From Sphagnum compactum (Eukaryota > Bryophyta > Sphagnopsida > Sphagnales): a DNA stretch of 64,000 nucleotides. Location: assembly GCA_965153455.1 (NCBI GenBank), contig OZ234496.1:12454304-12518303 (forward strand), in the 5' to 3' direction. The notes below the pieces were generated by a model. The model saw only the letters and a program-made list of their open reading frames with translations, had not been told where the DNA came from and ran no database searches. How positions within the stretch are numbered: position 1 is the stretch's first letter; every line of letters begins with the position of its first letter. Shown piece after piece: positions 1 to 11,400 of this stretch. A program made the position numbers and the translations under genes.

Positions 1-2851
1 CTTTATAAAGTGGTGGATTGTAAAATCATAAAATGTTTTCAATACAAATTTAGGTCTAACATAACCTAACAAATATGGAGACTTGTATTCTTGTTTTCTT
101 TCAATGCATATGATCATTGTTGATTCACAAGTTGTAGGATGAGGTAAAATAGTTTGTATTTTGTCAATGTAAGTTGGAATAGTAATCACATTCCTTTGAA
201 TGTCATATTGGCCCTAACCATTTAATTGGAAAATGTGCGAATGGCATACAAGGTGCAACTAGACATTCTTTTAGTTTATTCAATATTTTAAATGAAGGAA
301 TTACATTTTCATTAAAAATGTGTTTTTTTAGTAAAATAACATTTTAATTATTTTTTTATTATTGATTGATCTTTTACTACTCTTACAAATTAACATGTTA
401 TTAGTTTGTAAGGTTTTGTCAAAAGGAATAATGGTTTGCATTAATATTTTCAAACTAATGGGAATGAATTGCATTAATTGGTATTTGAACCATAACTTTT
501 TGCAACATACACATGAATATTTTGGTGTACATTTTATATCATTTAAAAATCCATTAATTGATGAAAGTGATTTTGTAGTTTTTTTTTCACATTTTGAGTT
601 CTCTTTTGTGGTGTTTGAATGTGTTACAATATTTGATTGTCATTGATATCTAAATTAGAATGCAAATGTTGAAATTTTTAATTATGGTTTGTAGAGATTG
701 GTTTTTCCTATGGATTAACATAGAATCTAAAACTGCATCCATAAAATTCGTTCATTTTAACCAAACACATTTTCAATTTGTTAATTTTGATTGTTGAATT
801 TTAATATTGGAACTACATTTTAAAATCTTTGTAATATTCATATTAATCAAAATTTCATCTTGTAAATTTTAAGTTTTTTTAGGATTATTTTTTTCATTTG
901 GATACATTTCATTTATTAAAGTAGTTATGATTGTGAGTGTTTTTATGATTTTTTTAAAAAAATGTAATTGAAAGGAGGATTATGATTGTGACTTTTTTTT
1001 CTTTTGTTATTTTTTTCCCCTTCATATTTGGGGTTTTAGAGATTAAAATATTTTTTCATGTCTTTTCTTCCATCGTAAATATTTCAAATGTCATTGCATT
1101 TGAATTGAAGTTAAGTTTTTATCATAATATTGTTTGCAAAATAATTTCGTAATATTTGTTAAAATGAGATCAAGAATTTTCTTATCAAATTCAAGTATAC
1201 ATTTATTTTTAGTAAATGTCCAATGTTTTGGTTGTGAATGTTTTAAAACATTTTTCTTTTTATATTTAAATTGTGTTAAATGTCAACTCATTTGTTGAAG
1301 TGTCAAATCCAAGTTTGGATATTTTGTTTAAAACGCAATTGTGGTTCTTTAATAGTTGACAATGGATTATCATTTTCAATAGTGATCAAAGTGATGTTAA
1401 AATCTTGAGTCCAAACAAATCTACTTCTTTTGGAACATTGGCTTTTGGATTAAGGGAATTTTCATTTGAAAAATTAAATTGTTGTCATTCTCTTTTCATT
1501 TTTGATCATGTGCATAGGTCTAATGGAATTTTTTCACAATCAACATTTTTTATAATAAGTTAAATCTTTGAAGGACGTCCATTCTTGTGATTCTCCTTCC
1601 ATTTGTAAATTTTCATTTTCTAGATTACATGAAATCATTATTTAAATTAGATTCAAATTGGATGAATGATTGTTTTAGTTGGAAATTTGAATTTTTTAAG
1701 GTGCCATAATGATCAACACATGGGCTATACCAAAAAAACCATAAAAACATTGGAATCAACCCCAAAGAAATAAAATTAGTAACAAATGAATGAATAAATA
1801 AAACAATGAAATTGAAAGAATGAATGGATGGATGGGAAAAATGATCAAAATAAATAAAGATAATAAATGATCAAAAGAATGAAATGAAGGAATGAACATT
1901 GAAATTTTGGAATGATTGAATGGATGGATGAAAGAGTAAAATGAAGGAAGTAAGGAAGAAATGAATGAATGAATGAATGGACCAAGAGATTGAGATTTTG
2001 AAAAAAATTAAAATTGAAAATTGAAATGATGAGTTTATAGTGTTGTTTGAAAACGGACAAATATTTTCTCCTCCCATTGAAGCTTAATATACAAAATGAA
2101 ACCAACAAATGATACGTCATGAATTTGACCAACAAATTTTATTTATCAATGTATGCACATTTTGAAATAATGGCAGAGATGAGGTGTATCAATTTTGATT
2201 TTGGAATTGAGAAATTGGTATTCAAATGTTAGATTCTATTTCCCCAAAAAATTGAAATGAAATTGGATTGAAGAATATAAAATGAACATTTGCAACAAAA
2301 TACAAGGACTAAAAATGGTAATTTTCAGCTTAATTTTATGATTGAAACTCACTAAAAGTGTATGAATCAATTAACTAAAAATTGCATGATATAAATTGAT
2401 TGAAAGTGTATGATATCAATTAATTAAAATTGTATGATATAAACTACCTAAAGGGTCCAAACATGTAATTATAACCCACACCCACCTGGTTAGTCCTATC
2501 CTTACCATGTCTTTAATTGAATCCAATGTTGACGTGCCATATTTAAGATAATTAAAATTATAGGTAGTATTAGAACTATTAAGACCAAAGGTGGGATTTT
2601 TGAACTTTCAACACATGTGACAAAAAAAATCCTCAATGTCAATTTGCATATTGGGAATCCACGCCAAGTTCATTGTTTTGGTCACCTCAATGTTCCAAGT
2701 GTTGAAATTGTCATTTTTTGAGGGACTCAGTCACAAAGCTCGATGATACCAAACAATATTTGTTAGTTTTCTTCACAAGTTTGTGTTTTTAAAACATTTT
2801 CAGAAAGTATATTCTAGCTTTGAATCTCTAATTTGTTTAAGGTTTAGTCTT
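1..2851. other. AT-rich gap without a recognisable gene
   Basis: Low-GC sequence with long T and A runs. I see no ORF with family features, no splice-consistent exons and no tRNA-like structure. A block around 1785-1985 is a degenerate GAAT/ATGG simple repeat. The short frames there on the minus strand are serine/phenylalanine-rich by-products of that repeat. Confidence 0.6.
1785..1985. repeat. Degenerate (GAAT/ATGG)n simple repeat
   Basis: Variants of AATG, GAATGAATG and GGATGGATG recur across about 200 bases, most clearly at 1818-1835 and 1958-1980. It is imperfect and therefore probably old. Confidence 0.6.
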
Positions 2852-3286
2852 ATGGAGATAATCATTATGAAGGTTGAGAAGAAAGTGAAGAGGGGGGCCT
2901 CTTATGAGTTTTCACGATTGGATCACATCGATTACAAGGACCAAACCAAATAGTATTTCAAGACTGTTAGGAAGTTTTACAACCAAGGACTCAACCTTAA
3001 GTCAAACATTCCCACAAGCATGGTGTTTAATGTAGACAATATGGAGGTTTTTGGATCAACATCTAACAGGTTCAAAACTACCAACCCACATCTTCACCAC
3101 GACACGAACAAAAAGTTAATTAGGCTCTATTGGCAAATTTATGGTACAGACTAAGTCATTAACAATGAATTCATGCACTGGTTTATGAGAGGGTACATTA
3201 TAGAAGAAAAAGGCAAAAACATGAATTGGGCAAAAGCTGTAGCTATAAAAGCTCAAGAAAAACTTAGAGGGAAGAAGTCAAGATGA
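2852..3286 (+). pseudogene. Decayed ORF of unknown family
   Basis: One reading frame from ATG 2852 to the double TGA at 3284 spans about 144 codons and is broken only by TAG at 2951 and TAA at 3152. The composition looks protein-like, unlike the AT-rich surroundings, with segments such as YEFSRLDHIDYKDQ, SMVFNVDNMEVFG and NKKLIRLYWQIYGT. I do not recognise the family. It lies about 180 bases upstream of the retroelement-like relic in the same orientation, so it may be an upstream part of one element, but this is inference. It could also be an unrelated gene fragment. Confidence 0.45.
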
Positions 3287-3465
3287 TGAAGAATGGATTT
3301 CTATAGTTTTTTCGGAAGGGTGTAGGTGACACATCTAGTAGATTTGAGTGCAAGTTTCTCAACTCTATTGTGACCAAAATTACTAATTAATTTGATAAAG
3401 AATTTGCAACTATGTGTCCATACGGTGTTTATAACACAAGTATGTCAAAAGTGCATGATCTCATG

Positions 3466-5050
3466 CATGAATTATTGCAATGGTGTACCCAAAAAGATCT
3501 TTCATCTAGAGGCTAATAAATACGTTACATGGTCACCCTCTAGCTTGTCACCAGATTTCAACACCCCATCCCAATTTACTACCCCATCCGTAGGAATTAA
3601 AATCTCGGGGGTTCCATTGGGCACTTCAACTTTCATATCATCCTTCATCAAAGATGTTTTACTAGAGGATGCTCAACATGTGTTTTTTCTCTAGGATGGG
3701 TGATGTTTAGGTGGCCTTTGGAATTTTAATTCGTTGTTTCATGCAACACCCATTGTATTTTTTACGATGCACACCTCCATCTTCCACCTTCATAGAGTCT
3801 TTTATTTTATTTTACTTTTCCCTCCTTCAAGTGTTTGGACGCCTTTTGGATCTAGGATCCTTTGATATCCCAGAAAGACCTAAGCTTGTAAACAAACCTC
3901 CTTCTCAATAACTTTTGCTGGTGTTAAATTCATATCAACATCCACCATCGCCCCAACAACTTATTTAGGGAATTGGGCCTTTGTTGCTTCAGTCATAGTT
4001 GTTAGGGTTATGGTTGATCAATGTCCCTTCCTTTTTGAAGTTTTAGCATGAGTCGACAACAACACATTTCTTTTCCAGCAACACCTCAAGGCAACATGTG
4101 ATCTTCTACCACCCCCAATCCATGCGTGTCTTCTTTCATTTGAACAACTCATCGAACAACTGATGGTTCAACTTCAAGATTCCATTTTGGAGCGTTTACA
4201 CCATCATACCCTTTCTAACATGTTTTTTGACGAGACATTTAAGGCTCATCATGCTCGAATTTATCATGTTCTGGCTTAGGTGTGGATGTTTGGCTTACAA
4301 TTCGACCAATCTTCCCAACCTTTTGAGTATCTTTCGCAATTTTTTCCACTTCATACGCGACTTGGACTACCCCATCCTTCAATTGTAAACATCCCTCAAT
4401 GTGTGTGCACACATCCCATCGACCCTATGGGTATCCACCTCTTAGGTTATGCTCATGGCAATGAACACATTGAAACCCATGATACAATTCGTAAAACCTT
4501 TGCTGCCATTACGTAAGATGCTTGCTTCCATGTGAGATGAGAACAATTACATGCGCTTCCTTCAACCACATTCAACTCTTCTTGTCGAACACTCAACATT
4601 GTGCTTACTAAAGATAACATTCACACCTTAGTTGATGTTGTCATTGGCAACCCAATGCGAGCAAATTTACTTCCCTGATCTTGTGTAATTTAAGGATTTG
4701 TTGCCTCCGATGCAGCTCAAGCCAAGGAAAGGAGTTATTGCAGTTGACACCGCATTAATCAATTTCTCCCTTTAGTGATTGAGGTATTTGATTGTTTACA
4801 CAAACATGCCGATGTGCTTTTATAGGATTATGCCAATGTTATTTGGAGTTTAAAGGGGTTAGAGGGCCTTCATCTTTCTACTTTGGTCACTTGTTTTCGT
4901 CAAAAAGTTTCGATCACAATACAAAAGATGCAAACGTCTTCCATCTTAAGTTGGGTGGTACTCGTAGGTTTAACCATTTTTCGACTTCCACCCCTTCAAG
5001 ACGCATCTCCCATCAACACGACCGATCTATTACAAGCCGTCGATTTTTGA
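3466..5050 (+). pseudogene. Decayed non-LTR retroelement-like ORF, C-terminal part
   Basis: The first part (3466-3700) reads GIKISGVPLGTSTF and continues after a stop at about 3708 with VAFGILIRCF and YFLRCTPPSS. This resembles the region that follows the catalytic reverse-transcriptase core in a family of eukaryotic RT ORFs (pattern GVPLG, then a leucine-rich stretch, then LLR-PP). After a frame change, one frame from about 4076 to the TGA at 5048 reads RLGLPHPSIVN, a C-x-C...H motif (CVCTHPIDPMGIHLLGYAHG), then VLTKDNIHTLVDVVI, which may correspond to an endonuclease-like domain. Seven in-frame stops lie in this frame (4277, 4514, 4538, 4676, 4691, 4745, 4823), so it is dead. No catalytic YADD-type box is visible, so the 5' part is missing or unreadable. 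Assignment rests on remembered motif patterns. Confidence 0.55.
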
Positions 5051-6639
5051 CATATAAATATGGCCAACCTACCATACATAAGCAGTTAGTTGTGGACATG
5101 GAGAGATTTTCATAACTATTTTGAGCCAACTTGACATCCTTGTCATTTCTCCCTTTTCCTTAATTTTATTCTTTTATACATTTCCCTAATCTACAATGTG
5201 TTTTTTAATAAAGCTTTAAAATAATTAGAATTTCATGGCAAGTTCAATCGAACACTCATGACTAGTTTAAATTCATGGGTAAGATTATAAATATTTTTAA
5301 TGAAATAAAAGAAATTCTCTTTGACTATGTTTTTAAATGCCTTTCTTTTGACATTAATATTTTCAAAGTTTTTTTTTAACCTATTTTTTTTCTTTTACTA
5401 AATGTTTCTAAAAGTTTACCTTATGAACAAATACCTTATTTTAAATTGATGTCATGTTTTTTAGTGTTGTAAAAGTGATCTCCCCTTGACTACAACAATT
5501 ACAAGGAGGATTTTCTTTCTTTCTTGGGGGGAGGGGGGAGGGTATGGAGGGGTTCCCAAAAATTATTCTTGAGATACCTAATATGTGGGGTGCATGACAG
5601 CCTTTTTTTTTGGTGCAAGATTTCATATTGTTGTGTTTTTTTGCAAATGGAATACTATTTTATAAAAAATAAACAAATAAAAAAATTCTTAAAATCCTCT
5701 AAAAATCACCAAATTTCTATACATGGTGGCATTCAAGTAAGTAGCCAAGGATGTCTATTTTTTCTCCTTTCATATTTTGTTAACTAGGAAATTTGGCTAA
5801 ATTGGCTTATGGACGATTGCCACCTCAGCTACGTCACAAAATTGGAAAAAAAAAAGAAAAAAGGAAAACTCTGGTGCATGATGGTGATGGTATTTGTTGA
5901 CTTTAGGTTTTTGGTAAGAAAACAAATTAGTGGGCACAATTAATGTGGTTTCTCCCATCGATGTGCCCATGCAAAGTGGATGAAAATATTAGGTATCATA
6001 TTTTGGGTGGCTCACCTATGTATATGTTTCCTTATATTTAATACTTAAAACAAGGACTCTGCATAATAACCATCTATTCAGCTAAAAATAAAACCAAAAA
6101 ACCCTATTTAGCTGCATAAAATTATAAGCACTCCCCTAAAATAAGGATTCAAATAACTCAATAAGGATTCAACAGATGGATGAATGAAAATAAGCACCCT
6201 TATTCTCTTGGACATAGAGGGATGAAAGGGGACCATAAGGATGGAAAAGGTTGTCATGCCATCCAATAATTTGTCCCTTTGGATTCTGTGGAAGGGAGGA
6301 ATTTGGGGAGGGGGGGGGGTCGGTGGGGGGGGGATGAGGAATGGAGGATGTGGAAACTTTAGGGTTTTAAAGACCCCAATTAAAATTGGTCACTTACTAG
6401 TATCCCATTAAATCCAACGGTTGGGTTCATGAGGTAGACTCTCCGGTTACACAACTCATGAGGTAGACCGTCCGATGAGTATTCCAATACGTACCTGGAC
6501 ACCTGTTGGGGATGTGTGTGGTTTTTTTTAAATAAATTTTTAAATAAAAAAAATAGTGATAAAAAAAAAAGAGAGTACCCACTACTAACCATTTACCGAT
6601 TATCCTTCCCAACTTTTTTTTTAAAAATAAAAAATAAAA
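5051..6639. other. Gap without a recognisable gene
   Basis: AT-rich sequence with homopolymers. G-rich stretches occur at about 5526-5542 and 6305-6340, the latter with two runs of eight or more G. A short local repeat (CATGAGGTAGAC, at about 6429 and 6459) lies just upstream of the sharp change to GC-rich sequence. No coding evidence. Confidence 0.55.
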
Positions 6640-6785
6640 AATCGACGGCCAGAAATGGGCCACGCACAGCCAGGCGATAACGGGTAAAAGATATGGTCCA
6701 CTTTGCGACCGTGCCCTAAATCCGCGCAGTCTAGCCGCGGCCTACCCCCTTCCCCCCCCCTCCCTTTATCCTATGGGCTGCCCAG

Positions 6786-6794
6786 AAAATATCT
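6786..6794 (+). promoter_or_regulatory. Evening element AAAATATCT
   Basis: Exact match to the 9-base evening element bound by CCA1/LHY/RVE MYB factors in flowering plants. It is 1.65 kb upstream of the chosen ATG and inside the GC-rich promoter block. Such a match is expected rarely by chance in sequence of this composition. That it is functional here is inference. Confidence 0.55.
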
Positions 6795-6908
6795 CGCGGG
6801 GATCTGCGAAGGCGTCTCTCCGGCCAGATACAGATTTCGTCCACGGCCTCGTCTGCCATTGGTCACATGTCTGGAAATTTTCTGGTTCCGCCAATGGCGT
6901 GCAGCGGA

Positions 6909-6914
6909 GATTCG
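6909..6914 (+). promoter_or_regulatory. LUX-type site GATTCG
   Basis: Matches the GATWCG core bound by LUX/PCL1 GARP factors of the evening complex. A six-base match alone is weak; the clustering with other clock sites is what makes it notable. Confidence 0.35.
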
Positions 6915-6954
6915 CCACGTAGATATGTGGGGGAGGGGGTAGGGGGGGCCGCAA

Positions 6955-6962
6955 AAAAATCT
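6955..6962 (+). promoter_or_regulatory. CCA1-binding-site match AAAAATCT
   Basis: Exact match to the CCA1 binding site consensus, within an A7TCT run. It is 6 bases upstream of two overlapping GATWCG cores. Confidence 0.4.
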
Positions 6963-6967
6963 TTTGT

Positions 6968-6978
6968 GATACGATTCG
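6968..6978 (+). promoter_or_regulatory. Overlapping LUX-type sites GATACG/GATTCG
   Basis: The sequence GATACGATTCG contains both variants of GATWCG sharing one G. Together with the site at 6909 this makes three LUX-type cores in 70 bases. Confidence 0.4.
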
Positions 6979-7479
6979 CTCTTGCCTGCCATGTAGGATG
7001 TCACCCGACGTTACACCGGGTCGTCTCTCTCCGTTCCTGAGCGCTTTGGTCTCGCGAGCTAGTGCTGCTCTTATTCCTTCTCTCTCTCTCTCGTGCGCGC
7101 GCGTACTTCGTGGTTTGTGTGCTTGGTGCGCTTCTCTTTTATTTGGCTTTTTCATACCCTGCTGCGTAAAAGATCTGTTTTTGGAGATTTGGGAAGTGCG
7201 CGAAGGGTTGGATCTGCTTTCGACTGCGCCTTTGGTGGTGGAAATTTCGGCCTGGAGAGGCCTGGTGGTGCTGCTGCTTGGTGTCGTCGTCTTGGGTTTC
7301 GGCTTTTGTCGCATTGGCTCATATGATGACGGCTATGGGGGGTTTTTTTTTCCACTCTCTCTCTCTCATTCCTTTGTAGAGGTGGAATAGGGAAAGGATT
7401 CGAGCCTGGTGGGTCTAGGAGGTGTTGCGGCGGAGTGTTCTTTTGTTTTCTTCTTTGAAGAAGGCGTTGGAGAAAAATT

Positions 7480-7481
<2 letters not shown>

Positions 7482-7529
<48 letters not shown>
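7482..7529. repeat. (CT)n microsatellite in the PRR leader
   Basis: About 24 uninterrupted CT dinucleotides lie in the presumed 5' untranslated leader. CT tracts in 5' leaders are common in plants and also occur in the leader of the gene at 56719. Confidence 0.9.
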
Positions 7530-7532
<3 letters not shown>

Positions 7533-7910
7533 CGCTTTGTTTTTGTGAGAACGAGGGAGGCAGCAGGATGGGGTTGAAATCGGCTTTCTACGGAAGTTAA
7601 CGGTTTCTGCATCTTTGGAAGAAGAGGTTTTGTTAGGAGGAAAAGGATCTCTCTGTGCTCAGGAACGTAGGTTGAAGCGCATAGCATGCTTCTTTTTTGA
7701 GGAGGCTCTACCCACCCACCGTGATGTCTTGATCATCTCTGCCATACTCTATTTGTTTCTCTTTCTCTTTTTCTTTTTCTCTGAATCAGTCCCCAAGTGG
7801 AACACCGTCTTCCAGGCATGAGGATTATCGGGCCCTAAGAGTGAGAGAGCCAAGCAGCAGCTGCTGTGCCCTCACAGTGGAGAGCCAGCAACTTGGAAAC
7901 CCAAAGAAGC

Positions 7911-8147
7911 ATGTCTGAGGATGATGAGCATGTCCTTGACTTCTCCTTACTTTCAGGTGTCTCACCCTCACCTTCTTCTCTGATTTGCAAACTTTCCCCC
8001 TTCGATCGAGAACCTTCAGCCGTAGTTCTCTCCTCAGCTTCTATGTCCCCAGATTCTTGCTTTGCAAAAAGAGACTTCGAATCAAACTACTGCTGGCCAG
8101 TCATGCCAGCAGTCTTTTTGTTGGGTATGATGAACAACACACACTGA
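7911..8147 (+). other. Upstream ORF in the PRR leader (78 codons)
   Basis: It begins ATGTCTGAGGATGATGAG and ends at the stop at 8145-8147, about 290 bases before the PRR ATG and in a different frame. The product would start MSEDDEHVLDFSLLSG. The leader also contains other ATGs. Whether it is translated or spliced out is unknown. It could repress main-ORF translation, which is inference. Confidence 0.35.
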
Positions 8148-8440
8148 AGATCTGTTTGCTGGTTGAAGATTTTGCAGGCGTATTGTTGCTGCGGAGGAAA
8201 GTGATTTCGAAGGATTTCGAGGATTGTGCCAAGAAGCTTACCTACTTGAATTTGCAAGAGTTTGAAGGAATTGCTGCAGCTGGGATTTCAGAGACTGCTG
8301 CTGCCGCCTCGAGGAGGTGGTTGTAGTAGTGTCCTCCTTTGTTTGCAGTGCAGCAGGCAGCCAGGCAGGACAGGGGTGGGTGTGTGTGCAGCAGGCAAAG
8401 GGGGCATTATTGTGCATCAGGATTGTGCCTGTTGTTTTCT

Positions 8441-11400
8441 ATGACTGCTGCTGGTGAGTCTGATTGTTGTCGGCCGAGCCAGTCTCATGCAAGAGCAGAC
8501 TGCTGTACACAGCAGAATGTGGAAGTGTTGGGCGCAAGTAAAAAGCAGCAGCAGCAGCTGAAGGGGATTTACAGGACTCAAAATGATGGGGGCACTGGTT
8601 CTCTTAAGGAATGCAAAGGAACTGCAGAGGAGTGCAGAAGAGGAGGTGGAGATAATCTTACTGGAGCTGTTGAGAAAGAGCTGAACTGTGCAGATGAGAT
8701 TGCAAGATTGAATGGACACAAACCTAGAGATGGTGGAAAGATACCGAAGGACCACATTCGAAGTAGGGAAACTGGAAATAGATTTCCTTACAAAGATCCA
8801 AGGAAAGCACCTTCTAGACCTGATGCATGTATTGAATACATTGTGCTTGAGGATGATTTCAAGGAAGGAGATGGTTCTTCTTCTGCTGCTGCTGCTGCTG
8901 CTGCTGTATTTTGTCCCAAACAGGCGGAGCAGAAACAGCAGCTGCACCAGGTGCAACCAGGCACAAATGTCTGTTGGGAGAGCTTTCTACCACAACATCA
9001 TGTGAAGGTGCTCTTGGTGGAGGATGATGACGCAACAAGACATGTAGTGAGTGCATTGTTGAGGAACTGCAACTATGAAGGTCATTATTTGGCCCTCTTT
9101 GACTTGAACCACAGATTATGCTCTCTTCAAATGGTAGTTCATCAATGGCCATGGAGTACAGTCTGACCCATGACAATCCCAACAAGTAAAAGAGTGCTTG
9201 AAGAGCTCTCTCCCTGGAGCTTCAAAAGCAAAGGGGGGCTCTTTAAGCTTTCTTTCTGCTTCAGGATTTCCAAAGTGTGTCAATGGGCATGGAGTAAACC
9301 CATGACAAGACCAACAAGTAAAAGAGCGCTTCAAGAGCTCTCTGCCTGAAGCTTCAAAAGCAAAAGGGGGACTCTTCAAGCTTTCTTTCTGCTTCAGGAT
9401 TCCCAGAGTTTCAGCCATTTCCAAAGTGCAAATTCTTGTCATGGTTGTTTTGGTTTGTAGGAACTGACATAATGTTTACCTTCGAAAGTGCAATTCTGGG
9501 CCTTTCTTTACAATCTCATAGACATGTGTAGACAGTTGCAGATTACTGTTCTCATTTAGTGTAAGAATAATCCATGTTTGCTGTGCTCTGTGATGACTTT
9601 GCTGTGTGAGTGAAGAGTCTGTTTCTGAGACCTAAGTTGGAAACACTGTGGCCTGTTTCAGTCATTGCAGCTGCAAATGCGGTGATGGCTTGGGCGCTGC
9701 TGGAGAATCCCAGTAATCAGTTTGACCTAGTATTGCTGGATGTTGTAATGCCGTCACTCTCAGGAGTGGGTTTTCTTTTGAAGATTATGAAGCACAACTC
9801 TTTCAAGCAGATTCCTGTTGTCAGTAAGCTCCTAACTCCATGAATTCAATAAATTGGACATGCACTGAAGATAAGTAACAGAAGCTACATGCTGCTGACA
9901 TTTCTTAACCTGATATGCACTACTGACAGATGGTCTTTTACAATTGCAGTGACATCAAAGCATGATAGCATGGACATTGTATACCAATGTTTGTCCAAAG
10001 GAGCAGCAGATTTTTTGATCAAACCCGTTCGCAAGAATGAGTTGAAGAATCTGTGGCAGCATGTCTGGAGGAAGCGTGATATAGTGAGTCATCCATTCTG
10101 CTTGTTTGTCCCTATTCTTCTGCTTGGTCTGAACACTAATCTGCAGGATGTTTTTTCAGACTTGTAAATTTGCACTGCACCCAAGTTTTGCCATGTCTTC
10201 CCATCATCACCCTCAGTCTCAAGGTACCATCAGTGATATGGTCAGCATACATGGTTGTGTCAAAATCATATTTTGCTTTTAAACTTAGTTCTGACATGTC
10301 TGAACTTGTTGTGGGTGGTTGCAGTCCGCCAATACTGAAGTTGGTAGGACTGTGAACCAGACACGGAAGTTGGTTGCCCAAAACAGCCCAGTCAACTCTG
10401 ACAACAATATGAGTGGTAGCAACAATGTGAATGATAGTGAGAATGCTGGTGGCAGTGGCATGAATATCAATGGAGGAAGTGATAATGGCAGTGGCAATCA
10501 GGTATGACCTACCATATTCTATCATATGTTTTCTTGTCAGATGTTACATTTGTTTCTGAACTCTTTGAATCATGACTGATTTCTCTTTTCCTTTTTCTCT
10601 TGAACACATATTTGAAAGCCTGTGCAGGTGCAGAGAAATCCTTGCCCTTGTCCAGTGGCTTTAGATGGTGATGAGGATTGTCAGACAATTTCTGAAGACA
10701 AATCCTCATCTGGTACATCTTTGCTTTCCTTGTCATCAATCAACCTCTCACATTGATTTGTGTTGGTGTTCGAAACCTTTCATCCTAGGCTTCTGTTTTT
10801 TTAATCCAGTGTTGCTGAAGGTTTTGCCACATGCTCACTCTGTGAACAGATCAAACTCTTGGATGTGACTTGAAGATGGCAACCCCTAGGCCAACTCCAG
10901 TTGGTGGCAGTGATGAAGCTCAGCAAGAAACAGATGGACATCAGAAAATGGATTTGGATGACCCAGCATTTGCCATGCAGGGAGAGGGAGCTTGTATGGT
11001 GGAGAAGGGCAATCAGCAGGAAGGTGAACCATCAACTTCAGAAGCTGATGCCTCTGCTGATAGGAGATCCCAAAAAGCAGTTGATTTGATTGGTGCGATC
11101 GGGTGTCACCCACCTCCAACAACTGTTGAACAGCCAGGAGAAAGTGCAGATCCGAATGAAATTATGGAACAGAGAGGAAGTAACAGCCCAAATGCAAAAG
11201 AAAACTTGGGGTCAGATTTTCACTCCCCTCCAACTCTGGAGCTAACTTTGAAGTGGCCCAGGAATGCTGTTGACAAGGATGCAGATGGTGATGAACAGCG
11301 GGGGCTGCGCCAATCTGGAAGCTCAGCATTCTCCAGGTGAATATGTCATGTTTCTAGACTGATGTTTTTTGTTAGGACATGCAAAATCTTTTTTGTTTTT

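Larger units (their letters stand above)
6640..7000 (+). promoter_or_regulatory. Promoter region of the PRR gene
   Basis: Composition changes abruptly from AT-rich to CpG-containing, GC-rich sequence at about 6640. TGGGCC-type site II motifs occur at about 6656 and 6774. Clock-type sites (listed separately) cluster between 6786 and 6978. No clear TATA box was seen. The CT-rich transcribed leader probably begins at about 7000, judged from composition only. Confidence 0.5.

Noticed and set aside
6766-7314. 182-residue minus-strand frame upstream of PRR
   Set aside because: It lies in the GC-rich promoter and leader where open frames arise easily; it has no domain and its start and end ignore the gene structure.
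8417-8956. 179-residue minus-strand frame antisense to PRR exon 1
   Set aside because: Mirror of a coding exon with poly-Ser from the antisense of poly-Ala; no independent evidence.
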